A stretch of 64,000 nt of DNA from positions 15,424,386 to 15,488,385 of the forward strand of contig JAJEKV010000003.1 in NCBI GenBank assembly GCA_021234155.1. The letters are read 5' to 3'. This stretch comes from Isoetes taiwanensis (lineage: Eukaryota; Streptophyta; Lycopodiopsida; Isoetales; Isoetaceae). Both the position numbers and the translations under genes were made by a program. Under the pieces are notes generated by a model that saw only the letters and a list, made by a program, of their open reading frames with translations, had not been told where the DNA came from and did no database searches. Below, piece after piece: positions 21,085-32,574 of the stretch; positions within the stretch are counted from its first letter, which is position 1; every line of letters starts with the position of its first letter.

Positions 21085-22286
21085 ATGATGGCTCATCGTT
21101 TTAATATTGCTGAAGACCAGTATCAGTGGGCTTTAAGAACTGCTGACTTCATTGCCACTCAGATAGCGCTGCCATCGCCTACATCTCCAGAAGATTATCA
21201 GTATAAATTAGAGCAGATTTCTCTAATTTATGGTTTTCTATCCAGCAATATTCAGCCACCACCATTACCCAGAGACCCTCCACCTGCAAATCCACCACCA
21301 CCTAAAAATCCACCACCAGTTAACGCCAATCCAGATCCTCCGATGGCTACAGAAATTGATAAGAAGGACAAGGCCCCTAAGTGGTTAGAAAAAGTGGATC
21401 TACCATACTTTACGGGCGAAATAGCTGTTAAGCCGATGCAGGTGATAAGTTTTTTGGGAATTTGGGAGAAGTTCTTTGAGAGAGTTAACGCGACTGAACA
21501 AGAGAAACTGCAAGCTATGGACACTTACCTGGATGAACAAGCACAAGTTTGGTGGCAAGGTCGTAGATTGATGCAGCCTGAGGTTAATTCATGGGCAGTA
21601 TTCCGTAGTGCATTCGAAGCCCATTACTTGCCTGCAAATTATCATAGGATACTGCAAAAAGAATGGGATCTTGTTAATCGGATGACGTGGAAACTGTGTC
21701 CGATTATTATGTGAAATCTAGTCATTTGGGTTCGCAAGTTAGAAACTTGAGTGAAAACGGACTTTTAAGAAAGTTTGTGAATGGGTTAAAAGAAGAAATA
21801 TTTGCAGAGCTGGATCTTATTGAACCAGTCAATATGGAAGATGCAATTAAGAAAGCAGGAGCTGCAGAACGGAAATTAAATTCAAAGACACGTAAATTAG
21901 TTATTTGGGAAGGAGCGCCTTCTTGTGAACAGAAAAGACCGAAGCGTGAAAAATTCGAAAATAGAAGAGACAAGAAAAATAAAAGAGGTCGTGATGATCA
22001 TAAGACCAGGTTCAATGGAAGGAATGGAAAATGCTCTAATAATGGGCAGAAGACCAAACAGGATCAGAATAAAGGACCAAAAACTGGATGTTACATTTGT
22101 GGAGGTCCGCATTACCAATCTAACTGCCCAAAGAATACAGCTCCGGCAGATAAACATGTAAAGAAAGTACAGTTCAAAGAGCCGCCACCTAAGAAAAGGC
22201 AGTTTGCTCAATCACACCATGTGGAGGACAGACCAGAAACTTCCAGGGAAGGGGAAGAAAGGAATAAAGGAAAGCTCGCAGCTTGA
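21085..22286 (+). pseudogene. Gypsy gag with zinc knuckle, one frameshift
   Basis: The ATG at 21085 opens a gag-like protein: MAHRFNIAEDQYQWALRTAD, a Pro-rich linker, then a capsid-like core (APKWLEKVDLPYFTGE, VWWQGRRLM, FRSAFEAHYLP). Near 21690 the frame shifts. The second part continues VSDYYVKSSHLGSQVRNLSE, then a basic Lys/Arg-rich stretch and the knuckle CYICGGPHYQSNCPK (about 22090), ending at 22286. The CX2CX3HX4C spacing is common in plant chromovirus gag. No protease or RT follows. Instead an LTR-like block begins, so the element is internally deleted. Confidence 0.85.
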
Positions 22287-22329
22287 GCAAGATATGGGGA
22301 GGTAGACTAAATGCTAGGCCTCAAGATAG

Positions 22330-22930
22330 AGCAGACCGAGTCATAACAATGGCAGGGCTGGCTATAGACAATGGCTAGGGTAATCCGCCCCTCCTGTTAC
22401 GTAGTGACGCTCCTAGTTTAGACCCCTTAGTTCCTATTATTATGCGGCCTGTGCATAGGAACCCACCGGGATATGGAGGCTATGATATGACTCAGCACTA
22501 CATAATGGGGCTAGAGGAGATACGGAGGGAGGGTCCCTGCTGAGCGTGGTTGCTGGGGACCCCATAGCGGGCTAGGCTTATGGCCGGTCACTTCGTGTGG
22601 GCCGGACATGGGTCCGACACCTCCTGGGGCAATGGTGTTGCCCTGCCTCTCAAGAGCTGCAGGTGTTGGTCTAGCTCTTGTTTTGGGGGGTTAAGTCGGG
22701 GACGAATCGTGTGTCGCCACGACTACCCGTGGAACCTCTAGACCCCGGGAAGGGGAGATGCAACCCTTCCTGCCTCAACGGACCGGGGAGATGCAACCCG
22801 GAGTAGTCTCGATGGGTGATGCCATGAGATTGCGTATCCGGAAGGCTAGAGTTATGCCAGAGTCCGATTTAGCCCATCTGCACGCTACTAGGTCTCTACC
22901 CCCCTTCCCAATACAAGAGGAGCAAACATG
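22330..22930 (+). mobile_element. LTR-like block related to the LTR at 6.1-7.8 kb
   Basis: Positions about 22435-22880 share ordered motifs with 6835-7330 and 62635-62960: GCGGCCTGTGCATAGGAACC, GCTAGGCTTATGGCCGGTCA, GACATGGGTCCGACAC, GGGAAGGGGAGATGCAACC. The three copies are diverged, so these are different LTR families or subfamilies that share a conserved segment. The boundaries of this LTR and its primer site were not found. Confidence 0.6.
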
Positions 22931-23600
22931 ATCAACCAACATCACATCACATCACATCATATCATGATAATCATCAGAATAACATGTCACCTAATCATAC
23001 ATATCTAACTTACAGTTAGGGTTCCTTGATTAGGGTTCAAGATATTGAATGAGGGTTCTAGGATGGCTCTACTCTAGATACGAAATACTAACTCATCTGG
23101 AGTGCTAAGTTCCAGATGAACTACTAAGGGCACTACTCCAAATACCTGCTCTCGAAGCACTCCCTCAGCGTCTCCATGGTCCTCGAAGTGGTCGAAGCCG
23201 CGCTCACTCCAAGATCGTACCCCGGGGGGTTCACCTCTATGTAAAGGGGATATGGCATGTGCGTTCCAGGGGTCGGGAGAAACCCCTCCGTATACGGCTC
23301 TCCCCCCATAGAAACCCCTATGTATACAGTCTGGTGTTTGTGAAAAATAATACCTGATTCCATACTTTTACGCCTAGTCCAATCCCCATTGACCCTACCC
23401 TTAACCTTATTTTTACGCCAGGATATCACTAATGTAGCCTACCCTCTACCTTATATTTACATTCAGCCTCCTAATTTTGCACAGGACTAGAGGACTGTAG
23501 AGCTCCATGAAGGTTTAGGGTTCAATGGTTCAATGGTCCCTCTTAGTTCAATGGTGGTCACCCGGGTGGTCACTGAAAAAAAGAAAAGCAGGGAACACCA
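22931..23600. other. No supported gene; possible LTR remainder
   Basis: A short CATCACATCACATCAC run lies near 22944. A 98-codon minus-strand frame (23133-23429) has GC-rich, LTR-like composition and no recognisable domain. I do not call a gene here. Confidence 0.4.
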
Positions 23601-23830
23601 ACCAACAGGGTTAATAGATTTTTTTATTGGGTTAATAGTTAATAGGGTTAATGGATTCTATTATTGTGTTAATAGGGTTAGGCTAATAGTTAGGCTAATA
23701 GTGTTAATAGTTAGGCTAATAGTGTTAATAGTTAATAGTTATTGGGTTAATAGGGTTAATAGATTGTATTATGGGGTATTATTGTGTTAATAGGGTTAGG
23801 CTAATAGGATAATAGGGTTTATTATTGGGT
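23601..23830 (+). repeat. Degenerate GTTAATAG / GTTAGGCTAATAG minisatellite
   Basis: About 25 imperfect copies of short units such as GTTAATAG, GGTTAATAG and GTTAGGCTAATAGT fill 230 bases. The unit is not a plant telomere repeat. Confidence 0.85.
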
Positions 23831-24018
23831 GGCACGGCTTTTCAGATTTTACATTATGGCAATAAGATTTTTCATTAAGGTTTATCCGGGGTTTATCATT
23901 ATAAGGTTTTGGCGGGCTCGGCATGCAACTATATAATCCGACCTCCATCTCCTTCGACTTCCATCTCCTTCGTTCGACCTCCATCTCCTTCGCCTTCTAC
24001 TTCTTTCAATCTGTCGGA

Positions 24019-24327
24019 ATGGCCCGGACCAAGACCACTGCCAAACGCCGCCTTGATGAATCTGTCGGATCCGGATCTGGATCCGGTTCCGACTCCGTTT
24101 TTTCCGAGCATTCTGGCGGTTCTGGCACCACAATGAAAATTGTGGCTCGATTTAGCTGTGCAGAGGTGTCTCGCTTGCGAGAAATAGGAGCTTACCTCTC
24201 TGAAAAGGTTTTGCAGTGGGTTGATCGGGTGCATGTCAATGAAGAGCGACTGTTGGAGATGAAAATTTTTGCTGAAGACAATGAACTGTTCGTGGAGCTG
24301 AAGATGCCTCCTCCTGGACACGTCTAG
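24019..24327 (+). CDS. Small protein with an H3-tail-like N-terminus (MARTKTTAKRR)
   Basis: The ATG at 24019 starts a 102-residue frame. The first residues, MARTKTTAKRR, closely resemble the histone H3 tail (MARTKQTARKS), including the K4 context ARTK. A Gly/Ser/Asp-rich linker (about 16-36) follows, then a compact domain of about 60 residues (VARFSCAEVSRLREIGAYLS, LLEMKIFAEDNELFVELK). That domain may be distantly related to residues about 10-90 of the H3-fold fusion at 8389 ([33 protein letters not shown]). There is no H3 fold here. The leader upstream is a pyrimidine-rich CCATCTCCTTCG repeat, like a plant 5' UTR. A longer upstream frame in the same phase begins at 23909, but the MARTK start is preferred. 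The family is unknown. Confidence 0.6.
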   Translation: MARTKTTAKRRLDESVGSGSGSGSDSVFSEHSGGSGTTMKIVARFSCAEVSRLREIGAYLSEKVLQWVDRVHVNEERLLEMKIFAEDNELFVELKMPPPGHV

Positions 24328-25480
24328 TGGCTTGTTCCCCTTCTTAGTATCCTAGGTTTTTGCTTTCACGGCTATGTATATGAAATCCCCCGGGCTCCTT
24401 AACTTATGTTGTGAACAAGTCTGATGTAAACTTTTGGCTCAGATGTTCTTTTTTTGTGCATGATATGTAAACTGGCCTATATGTAAACTGGCTTGGGCAG
24501 CTTGTGACGGTTCCTTTTTATGTGAATCCCATGTGAATACATAATATGATATGATATGGTTTCTGAAATTTTGTCTCTTGATTTCGTACTGCAACATATT
24601 TTGGAAGTATTGTTTAGAAGTATAGTCTGTAGGAAAAATGGTGCAGTTATCATATGAAATCTCTTTTTTCTATTACTTGACAGGAAATTAAAGATCTGTA
24701 GGTAGGGTTTAGGGTTATTCATTTGCTACATCAGATCAATACAGTGCCTTACTTACTGCCTGTTCATGCTTAAATCAGTGTTTAGATGTTAAAATGTCCA
24801 TGTAATAATGTTCATGCTTTGCTAGAAGTAATTGCATACCTCTGTTTGGTTTTCAGAAGGAAAGATAGAAGTGCAGGCATCCATTTTTCAGCAAGACCAT
24901 AAACTTTATAAAGCATATGAGTAACCATTGTTTCTGCCTTAAACAATCACAAGTAAAACCCTTAAGTAGGATCACAATCACAACTAAAACCCTTAAGTGT
25001 TTTGAACACAATGTTTAAGCAAACAGATTGTTATTGCATTCCCAGGCCAGCCTTTATGTATCAAAATCAGGCATAGAGTTTTAGGCATCCGAGTTATGCA
25101 ACTTCAAACCGTAATATTATCTTAAAACTAAGTTACTGCCAGATAGGACATAAAATTATTCTTGTTTTCTTTCCCATTGTCCTCTCCTTTCAAACCTTCA
25201 GTTCATCATGTAGCTGCTATCTCATAAAGTAAACCAAGCCGAGTTCTTGGTTTTTTTGAAGGCTGATACTTCTTCTCTTAAGGCTAAAATATAGAAAGGG
25301 TCTTAAATCCTTGGCTTTATCTCCATACTTCCCACCATACTTATATTTGTTTTGCCAAAACCCCCAACATAGTAAAGCCAAACATGTTTCTGTTGGGGAA
25401 AGACAACGAAGTCTAAATAATCTACAAATTTAAAATACAATAAAAGTTACAAGGCTTACAAGGCAGTTTTGTATACTCAC
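24328..25480. other. AT-rich noncoding stretch
   Basis: No supported gene. The part near 24328-24480 may be the 3' region of the small MARTK gene. The part left of 25481 should contain downstream exons or the 3' end of the zinc-finger gene on the minus strand, but I could not identify them. Confidence 0.4.
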
Positions 25481-26794
25481 GTGAACTATTACTTGATGAT
25501 GCTTGGCTGCTCGTAGATGGAGGGGTCGCTGCAAAACAAGGCAAAGTAATGTTCAGTGAGAAAAACAAGGTAGAGGAGGTAAAGGAGCAAAGTAAAAATC
25601 AGTAAGAAAAACAAGGTAGAATATGAACACTTGTAGCAAATAAAATGTAGCGCACCCTTTGCAAAAAACTTAAGCAAACTCCCTTGATTCGGGTCTGGTT
25701 CAGCAGATTTCTTGGGCCGCCCACCTCTTGTTCTTTGCTCATCTGAATCCTTCTCAATATTCATGACGGCATGCACGTGCCTCTTTGAGAGAATATGGTC
25801 TTTCATATGGCCAACGAGACTTCCAGATTTGGGAAACAGCTCAAGGAGCCTTTCACACATGACACAAATGATACGAATGTCTTCAACACTTACAAATCCA
25901 CCAATGGTATTCTCGTAAAGCTTAAACACAACATCGAATACTCTAGTTTCCTCTTGAAACTTTGCAATGGCAGCAGAAAACGTACTTTCAACTAGAGCTT
26001 GGTTCTCTTTGGACACATGCAACTCTTCCTCTTCATTACAAGGCTGATCCTCCTTTTCCTCAATCTGCAGATCCCCCGGCAGACCCTTTTCCTCAAGCTT
26101 GAGGTTACGCTCATAATTCTCAGCATGGCCCTTGGAATTTAGATGGCTGCGTTCAAAGTTACACATGGTATCATCTCCACCTTTCCCATATTTCTTTTCA
26201 CATTCAATACACCAAATAGAAAATACTGCTTTACCATGGACATCATAAGAGCACAATTCAAACCTGTCCTTTCGATTTCTTTGCTTCAACTTCCTGCTCA
26301 ACTTCTTCACGGCATGTTGCCATCTGGCAACATCAAATTTAGTTGCTAACTTGGATAGCAGCTTGCCCTTTGCTGAATTCAGATCTGGAACATCATCTAA
26401 AAAGGAAGCATTTTCAACTACATGGAGTTCATCATCATTTACCTCTTCATTGGTCTGATCCTCGGCTATGACAGTTTCGTCTATCATCACAAATTGGTGA
26501 TTTAGAGATGCAATGCTTTCAACTGCAGTCCTTTGCCTTTTATGTGCATGCTCCCCAACCACCTTGATAGTAATCTCGTCAATAGAAACCTTAAACCTTA
26601 GCTCCTGCCTTGGTGTGAAGGCCACTTCCCTATCTCCAAGAAATACAAATTCTTTGTCATCCTCTAGCAACCCGTCCCTTCTTATTTAAACCGACATCCG
26701 CGCCAAAGTGCACTCGTGGGAGACGATGACAAGGCCAAGGTCGATCCACAACTCCACACCCATCATTCAACTTGATGACTACTGTCTTCTCCAT
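25481..26794 (-). pseudogene. Zinc-finger protein with PIP-box-like motif, broken N-terminus
   Basis: The minus-strand ATG at 26794 starts MEKTVVIKLNDGCG, but this copy is frameshifted and carries a stop near 26680-26750. The two downstream copies have that part intact. From 26670 the frame is open for about 340 codons. A basic KRQR stretch and an acidic region come first, then a C2H2/BED-like finger (CIECEKKYGKGG, HLNSKGH), a second finger (CVMCERLLELF, GHMKDH) and an AT-hook-like GGRPKK. A motif QGSLLKFF follows, matching the PCNA-binding pattern QxxLxxFF. A donor at 25655 and an acceptor at 25529 give a Ser-rich exon (25481-25528) ending at another strong donor (GTGAGTATAC). The gene probably continues leftward. 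The function is unknown; a DNA-binding, replication-linked or domesticated-transposon protein would fit. Confidence 0.6.
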
Positions 26795-28186
26795 TTTTGT
26801 CAACCTGCAAATAAGAAGCATCAAATATTAGAGCAGAAATATGCAGACCCGAAAACTTGTAGAAAGGACCGAAATGGAGGCACGGGAATCTCAGCAACAA
26901 AACTAAACAGACGAATCCTCAGCAATGTCTTCTGTGTTTCAGAAAAAGTACTTCTAATCCGTTGATAAGAAACTATAAAAACAGGTTTTGTGAGGCAAAA
27001 ACTGTACAGGGAAAAAAAAATTTCAAAACATAACTCCGAAAATGCAAGCACCCTTAAACGTATCTGTCCTCCAGTTTTGATCAAAGCATCTAAGCCCCCT
27101 TAACGTATTTCTAACTCCCTCCTCCTGCAGCGAAAGCGCCCTGAAACCGTGGATATACAGCAGATCCGGCGCCAAAACGTAAGGCGCTCCTTAGGTATAC
27201 GTACTTCAAAATGGCCAAAAAACCCCTTCATCGCCCACGCACATGTTTTGTACGGAAAAACAGGGTGAACCCCCCGGGGATCGTACACGCACTTTGGGGG
27301 CTGCTGCACTAGGCTATGCCACAACAAACGACGCTCGAAACGAAGTTTCGAGTGCGAAGAAGGTTCCCAGGGTAGGTTAGGGTCTACATGGAATGCCACG
27401 TGGCGCCAATGGGGCAAGGTCGTGTGGCAGTTGCCCAATAGGATAAGGCCATGTGGAAAATGGGCCTTATCCTAAGGTTATCTAAGTTATATACTTAACT
27501 TAGATATGCACCTATGCCACTTCCTAAGGTATACAAGGCTACGAAAGTAGACTTGTATAGTGACGAACCCGAAAATATACGTATTTATAGCGTATATTTT
27601 CCTGGAACGTCACAACTGATAAACAGATTCTCGTTCCCCTTGTGTGAATATATCCCATTCTCTTCGCAGATCGACATAGCAACTTGCAGGTAAATTATGG
27701 CTTTTGAAGGCTCTTTTGAATTCCTGCCATGTCTGAATCACTGGGGCCATTCTCTTCCTTCCCTGCCACCAAATTCAAACTACATCGGTAAGATATTTAT
27801 CCATTGCTTGAAGTTTCTGCAACTTAGTAGCTCCAACTCTTTCAAAAAAACTTTCCCATGCAGCTAAGAATCCCATAACTGTAGGGGGACTCCACTTTTC
27901 CCCTAAGAAAGTCGGCATACCCTCCACTTTCTGCAACCATTTAATTCTGGCTGAAGCATTAGCCGTATTAGGAGAATTTGGCGGGGAATTTATAGGCGGT
28001 GGAGGGTTAATGGGTGGAGGCTGATTTGGAAGTGGAGGTTGTGAGCTGCTAGGTAAGAATCCGTAAAGTAAAGCTTGATTCATAAATGCCTGAAGTCATT
28101 TTGGACATATATTGACGAAAGAAAGAGATGGATAGATTGATAGGCGCTCAAAGACTATCAAATGCATGAGAAACTAACTCCGTAAC

Positions 28187-28596
28187 TCTGGAACATCATC
28201 TAAAAAGGAAGCATTTTCAACTACATGGAGTTCATCATCATTTACCTCTTCATTGGTCTGATCCTCGGCTATGACAGTTTCGTCTATCATCACAAATTGG
28301 TGATTTAGAGATGCAATGCTTTCAACTGCAGTCCTTTGCCTTTTATGTGCATGCTCCCCAACCACCTTGATAGTAATCTCGTCAATAGAAACCTTAAACC
28401 TTAGCTCCTGCCTTGGTGTGAAGGCCACTTCCCTATCTCCAAGAAATACAAATTCTTTGTCATCCTCTAGCAACCCGTCCCTTCTTATTTCGCTTCGTAC
28501 ATCCGCATAAGTGCACTCGTGGGAGACGATGACAAGGCCAAGGTCAGTCACAACTCCACACCCATCATTCAACTTGATGACTACTGTCTTCTCCAT
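28187..28596 (-). pseudogene. Partial copy of zinc-finger gene exon 1 (unit 2)
   Basis: This copy has an intact start, MEKTVVIKLNDGCGVV, and continues about 137 codons through GDREVAFTPRQELRFKVS and KRQRTAVES to DDVPEL. It stops where the next repeat unit begins. It lacks both zinc fingers. The ATG lies about 0.8 kb downstream of an LTR start, so an LTR promoter could drive it. Confidence 0.8.
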
Positions 28597-29993
28597 TTTT
28601 GTCAACCTGCAAATAAGAAGCATCAAATATTAGAGCAGAAATATGCAGACCCGAAAACTTGTAGAAAGGACCGAAATGGAGGCACGGGAATCTCAAAGAA
28701 CAAAACTAAAATGCAGACGAATCCTCGGCAATGTCTTACGTGTTTTGAGAAAAAGTACTTCTAATCCGTTGATAAGAAACTATAAAAACAGGTTTTGTGA
28801 GGCAAAAAGCATGCAGGAAAAAAAAAAATTTCAAAACATAACTCGAAAAATGCAAGCACCCTTAAACGTGATCATCCTCCGGTTTGATCAAAGCATCTAA
28901 GCCCCCTTAACGTATTTCTAACTCCCTCCTCCTGCAGCGAAAGCGCCCTGAAACCGTGGATATACAGCAGATCCGGCGCCAAAACGTAAGGCGCTCCTTA
29001 GGTATACGTACTTCAAAATGGCCAAAAAACCCCTTCATCGCCCACGCACATGTTTTGTACGGAAAAACAGGGTGAACCCCCCGGGGATCGTACACGCACT
29101 TTGGGGGCTGCTGCACTAGGCTATGCCACAACAAACGACGCTCGAAACGAAGTTTCGAGTGCGAAGAAGGTTCCCAGGGTAGGTTAGGGTCTACATGGAA
29201 TGCCACGTGGCGCCAATGGGGCAAGGTCGTGTGGCAGTTGCCCAATAGGATAAGGCCATGTGGAAAATGGGCCTTATCCTAAGGTTATCTAAGTTATATA
29301 CTTAACTTAGATATGCACCTATGCCACTTCCTAAGGTATACAAGGCTACGAAAGTAGACTTGTATAGTGACGAACCCGAAAATATACGTATTTATAGCGT
29401 ATATTTTCCTGGAACGTCACAACTGATAAACAGATTCTCGTTCCCCTTGTGTGAATATATCCCATTCTCTTCGCAGATCGACATAGCAACTTGCAGGTAA
29501 ATTATGGCTTTTGAAGGCTCTTTTGAATTCCTGCCATGTCTGAATCACTGGGGCCATTCTCTTCCTTCCCTGCCACCAAATTCAAACTACATCGGTAAGA
29601 TATTTATCCATTGCTTGAAGTTTCTGCAACTTAGTAGCTCCAACTCTTTCAAAAAAACTTTCCCATGCAGCTAAGAATCCCATAACTGTAGGGGGACTCC
29701 ACTTTTCCCCTAAGAAAGTCGGCATACCCTCCACTTTCTGCAACCATTTAATTCTGGCTGAAGCATTAGCCGTATTAGGAGAATTTGGCGGGGAATTTAT
29801 AGGCGGTGGAGGGTTAATGGGTGGAGGCTGATTTGGAAGTGGAGGTTGTGAGCTGCTAGGTAAGAATCCGTAAAGTAAAGCTTGATTCATAAATGCCCGA
29901 AGTCATTTTGGACATATATTGACGAAAGAAAGAGATGGATAGATTGATAGGCGCTCAAAGACTATCAAATGCATGAGAAACTAACTCCGTAAC

Positions 29994-30403
29994 TCTGGAA
30001 CATCATCTAAAAAGGAAGCATTTTCAACTACATGGAGTTCATCATCATTTACCTCTTCATTGGTCTGATCCTCGGCTATGACAGTTTCGTCTATCATCAC
30101 AAATTGGTGATTTAGAGATGCAATGCTTTCAACTGCAGTCCTTTGCCTTTTATGTGCATGCTCCCCAACCACCTTGATAGTAATCTCGTCAATAGAAACC
30201 TTAAACCTTAGCTCCTGCCTTGGTGTGAAGGCCACTTCCCTATCTCCAAGAAATACAAATTCTTTGTCATCCTCTAGCAACCCGTCCCTTCTTATTTCGC
30301 TTCGTACATCCGCATAAGTGCACTCGTGGGAGACGATGACAAGGCCAAGGTCAGTCACAACTCCACACCCATCATTCAACTTGATGACTACTGTCTTCTC
30401 CAT
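29994..30403 (-). pseudogene. Partial copy of zinc-finger gene exon 1 (unit 3)
   Basis: Same coding content as unit 2, with an intact start at 30403 and the same truncation after DDVPEL. It is nearly identical to unit 2, indicating a recent duplication. Confidence 0.8.
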
Positions 30404-31227
30404 TTTTGTCAACACGCAAATAAGAAGCATCAAATATTAGAGCGTAAAATATGCATACCCAAAAACTTGTAGAAAGGACCTAAATGGAGGCACGGGAATC
30501 TCAAAGAACAAAACTAAAATGACGAATCCTCAAAGAATGTCTTACGTGTTTTCAGAAAAAGTACTTCTAATCCGTTGATAAGAAACTATAAAAACAGGTT
30601 TTGTGAGGCAAAAACTGTACAGGGAAAAAAAAATTTCAAAACATAACTCCGAAAATGCAAGCACCCTTAAACGTATCTGTCCTCCAGTTTTGATCAAAGC
30701 ATCTAAGCCCCCTTAACGTATTTCTAACTCCCTCCTCCTGCGCAATGAAAAGCCCAAAACCGTGGATATCTGACAGATCCGATCCAAAAACGTAAACGCT
30801 CCTTAGGTATCGTACTTTCAAAATGGCCAAAAAACCCCTTCATCGCCCACGCACATGTTTTGTACGGAAAAACAGGGTGAACCCCCCGGGGATCGTACAC
30901 GCACTTTGGGGGCTTCTGCACTAGGCTATGCCACAACAAACGACGCTCGAAACGAAGTTTCGAGTGCGAAGAAGGTTCCCAGGGTAGGTTAGGGTCTACA
31001 TGGAATGCCACGCGGGCGCCAATGGGGCAAGGTCGTGTGGCAGTTGCCCAATAGGATAAGGCCATGTGGAAAATGGGCCTTATCCTAAGGTTATCTAAGT
31101 TATATACTTAACTTAGATATGCACCTATGCCACTTCCTAAGGTATACAAGGCTACGAAAGTAGACTTGTATAGTGACGAACCCGAAAATATACGTATTTA
31201 TAGCGTATATTTTCCTGGAACGTCACA

Positions 31228-31831
31228 ACTGATAAACAGATTCTCGTTCCCCTTGTGTGAATATATCCCATTCTCTTCGCAGATCGACATAGCAACTTGC
31301 AGGTAAATTATGGCTTTTGAAGGCTCTTTTGAATTCCTGCCATGTCTGAATCACTGGGGCCATTCTCTTCCTTCCCTGCCACCAAATTCAAACTACATCG
31401 GTAAGATATTTATCCATTGCTTGAAGTTTCTGCAACTTAGTAGCTCCAACTCTTTCAAAAAAACTTTCCCATGCAGCTAAGAATCCCATAACTGTAGGGG
31501 GACTCCACTTTTCCCCTAAGAAAGTCGGCATACCCTCCACTTTCTGCAACCATTTAATTCTGGCTGAAGCATTAGCCGTATTAGGAGAATTTGGCGGGGA
31601 ATTTATAGGCGGTGGAGGGTTAATGGGTGGAGGCTGATTTGGAAGTGGAGGTTGTGAGCTGCTAGGTAAGAATCCGTAAAGTAAAGCTATTTGCTCCAAT
31701 TTTGTTTGACAATCTTGCTCAGATGTAGGCGGTGGTAGAGCAATTTGATTAGCAATTTGCTTGGCTATAAAATCCGCAGTTCTTAACGCCTGCTGGTACT
31801 GATGATCAGGAATATTAAAGCGGTTGGCCAT
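31228..31831 (-). pseudogene. Truncated Gypsy gag (family C)
   Basis: The ATG at 31831 starts MANRFNIPDHQYQQALRTAD, clearly related to the gag at 21085 (MAHRFNIAEDQYQWALRTAD). A Pro-rich linker and WLQKVEGMPTFLGEKWSPP follow. After a stop near 31388 the sequence still reads as gag (WWQGRKRMAPVIQTWQEFKR, GERESVYQ) down to 31228. There it is cut by the TGTGACG LTR segment. The 3' parts of this gag recur at 27615-28075 and 29422-29882 within the tandem units. Confidence 0.85.
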
Positions 31832-31856
31832 TGCACAGGATATAGGATGGAATCTA

Positions 31857-31869
31857 GGCTCTGATACCA
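31857..31869 (-). promoter_or_regulatory. Primer-binding site, initiator tRNA-Met type
   Basis: The minus strand reads TGGTATCAGAGCC, two bases downstream of the LTR end at 31872 and upstream of the gag start. Confidence 0.9.
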
Positions 31870-31871
31870 CT

Positions 31872-32460
31872 TGATACGTTTGAAGGAATAGCAATGATGG
31901 AAAACCTCAGATTACAATCAATAATAGAATAAACAAAGAAAATAGAATTCAATTATCCAGAGGTAGACAACCGGCGTAAAGCCTGGACAACTGATAGGAG
32001 CTCTCTTTTTAACTGCCCAACCGGGCCCAAGCACAAGAAATCTTTATATTGTCTTCAACAAGGATCCAGTAATCTCGGCCACAATAAATTTGCGCTGCAA
32101 TTTGTACTGGCAGCGGCTATGGCTAGGGGTTTTGGCAGCTTAAACAGGAACAAGGGCTCTTAGCAGTGCTGGGTCAAACACTTTAAACAGAAACAGAGGT
32201 TTGAGCAAGGCTATCTCCGATGCTTGAATTCAAGTTTCGTCACATATTTATACAGATAAAAAGGCCTATTCTTGGATCGACCCTTTTTTGCTTCTGAAAA
32301 TAGCTTGCTAAGAAAAGACAAGGTAAATCACGCAGATAGAAATTGGAAATGAATAACTGGGCGGCCTTTTTATGAGATTCGATTTGTTTGAAGCAGTTCC
32401 GGATCAATTCCGAAAGATTTGGGCGACAGTTCTCGACTGTAATCTCGACCTCCATTATCA
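31872..32460 (-). mobile_element. 5' LTR of the family C element
   Basis: On the minus strand it begins TGATAATGG (32460) and ends CGTATCA (31872), matching the termini of the LTR at 20735-21047. The start was chosen by comparison with that LTR and by the TGATA...TATCA pairing. No gene lies inside. Confidence 0.65.
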
Positions 32461-32574
32461 GCCATGTTTATAAATCGTATTCTTTCAACTGATATAATTT
32501 TCATTATAGGTTACATTTAGCTTTGTCATTTGCCACTGGATCCTTGTTAGCTTGAACCATTCCCTCGAGCCGCT

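Larger units (their letters stand above)
26384..31688 (-). repeat. Tandem triplication, about 1.8 kb per unit
   Basis: Units start at 26384, 28187 and 29994 (spacing 1803 and 1807) at the same TCTGGAACATCATC. Read on the minus strand each unit holds a truncated gag, then an LTR-type segment beginning TGTGACGTTCC (at 27614, 29421 and 31227), then the first exon of the zinc-finger gene. The leftmost unit continues into the rest of the zinc-finger gene. The rightmost continues into the full gag, primer site and LTR. Units 1 and 2 are joined to the next through a 111-base piece (28076-28186, 29883-29993) that also occurs at 43283-43393. Unit identity is very high, with differences clustered in patches. 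Confidence 0.93.

Noticed and set aside
23601-23830. Interstitial telomere repeat
   Set aside because: The units are GTTAATAG and GTTAGGCTAATAG, not TTTAGGG or TTAGGG.
27100-27438. A 112-codon frame conserved in three places (27100, 28907, and changed at 30724)
   Set aside because: It lies inside the repeated LTR segment. Conservation reflects the recent tandem duplication, and no domain is visible.
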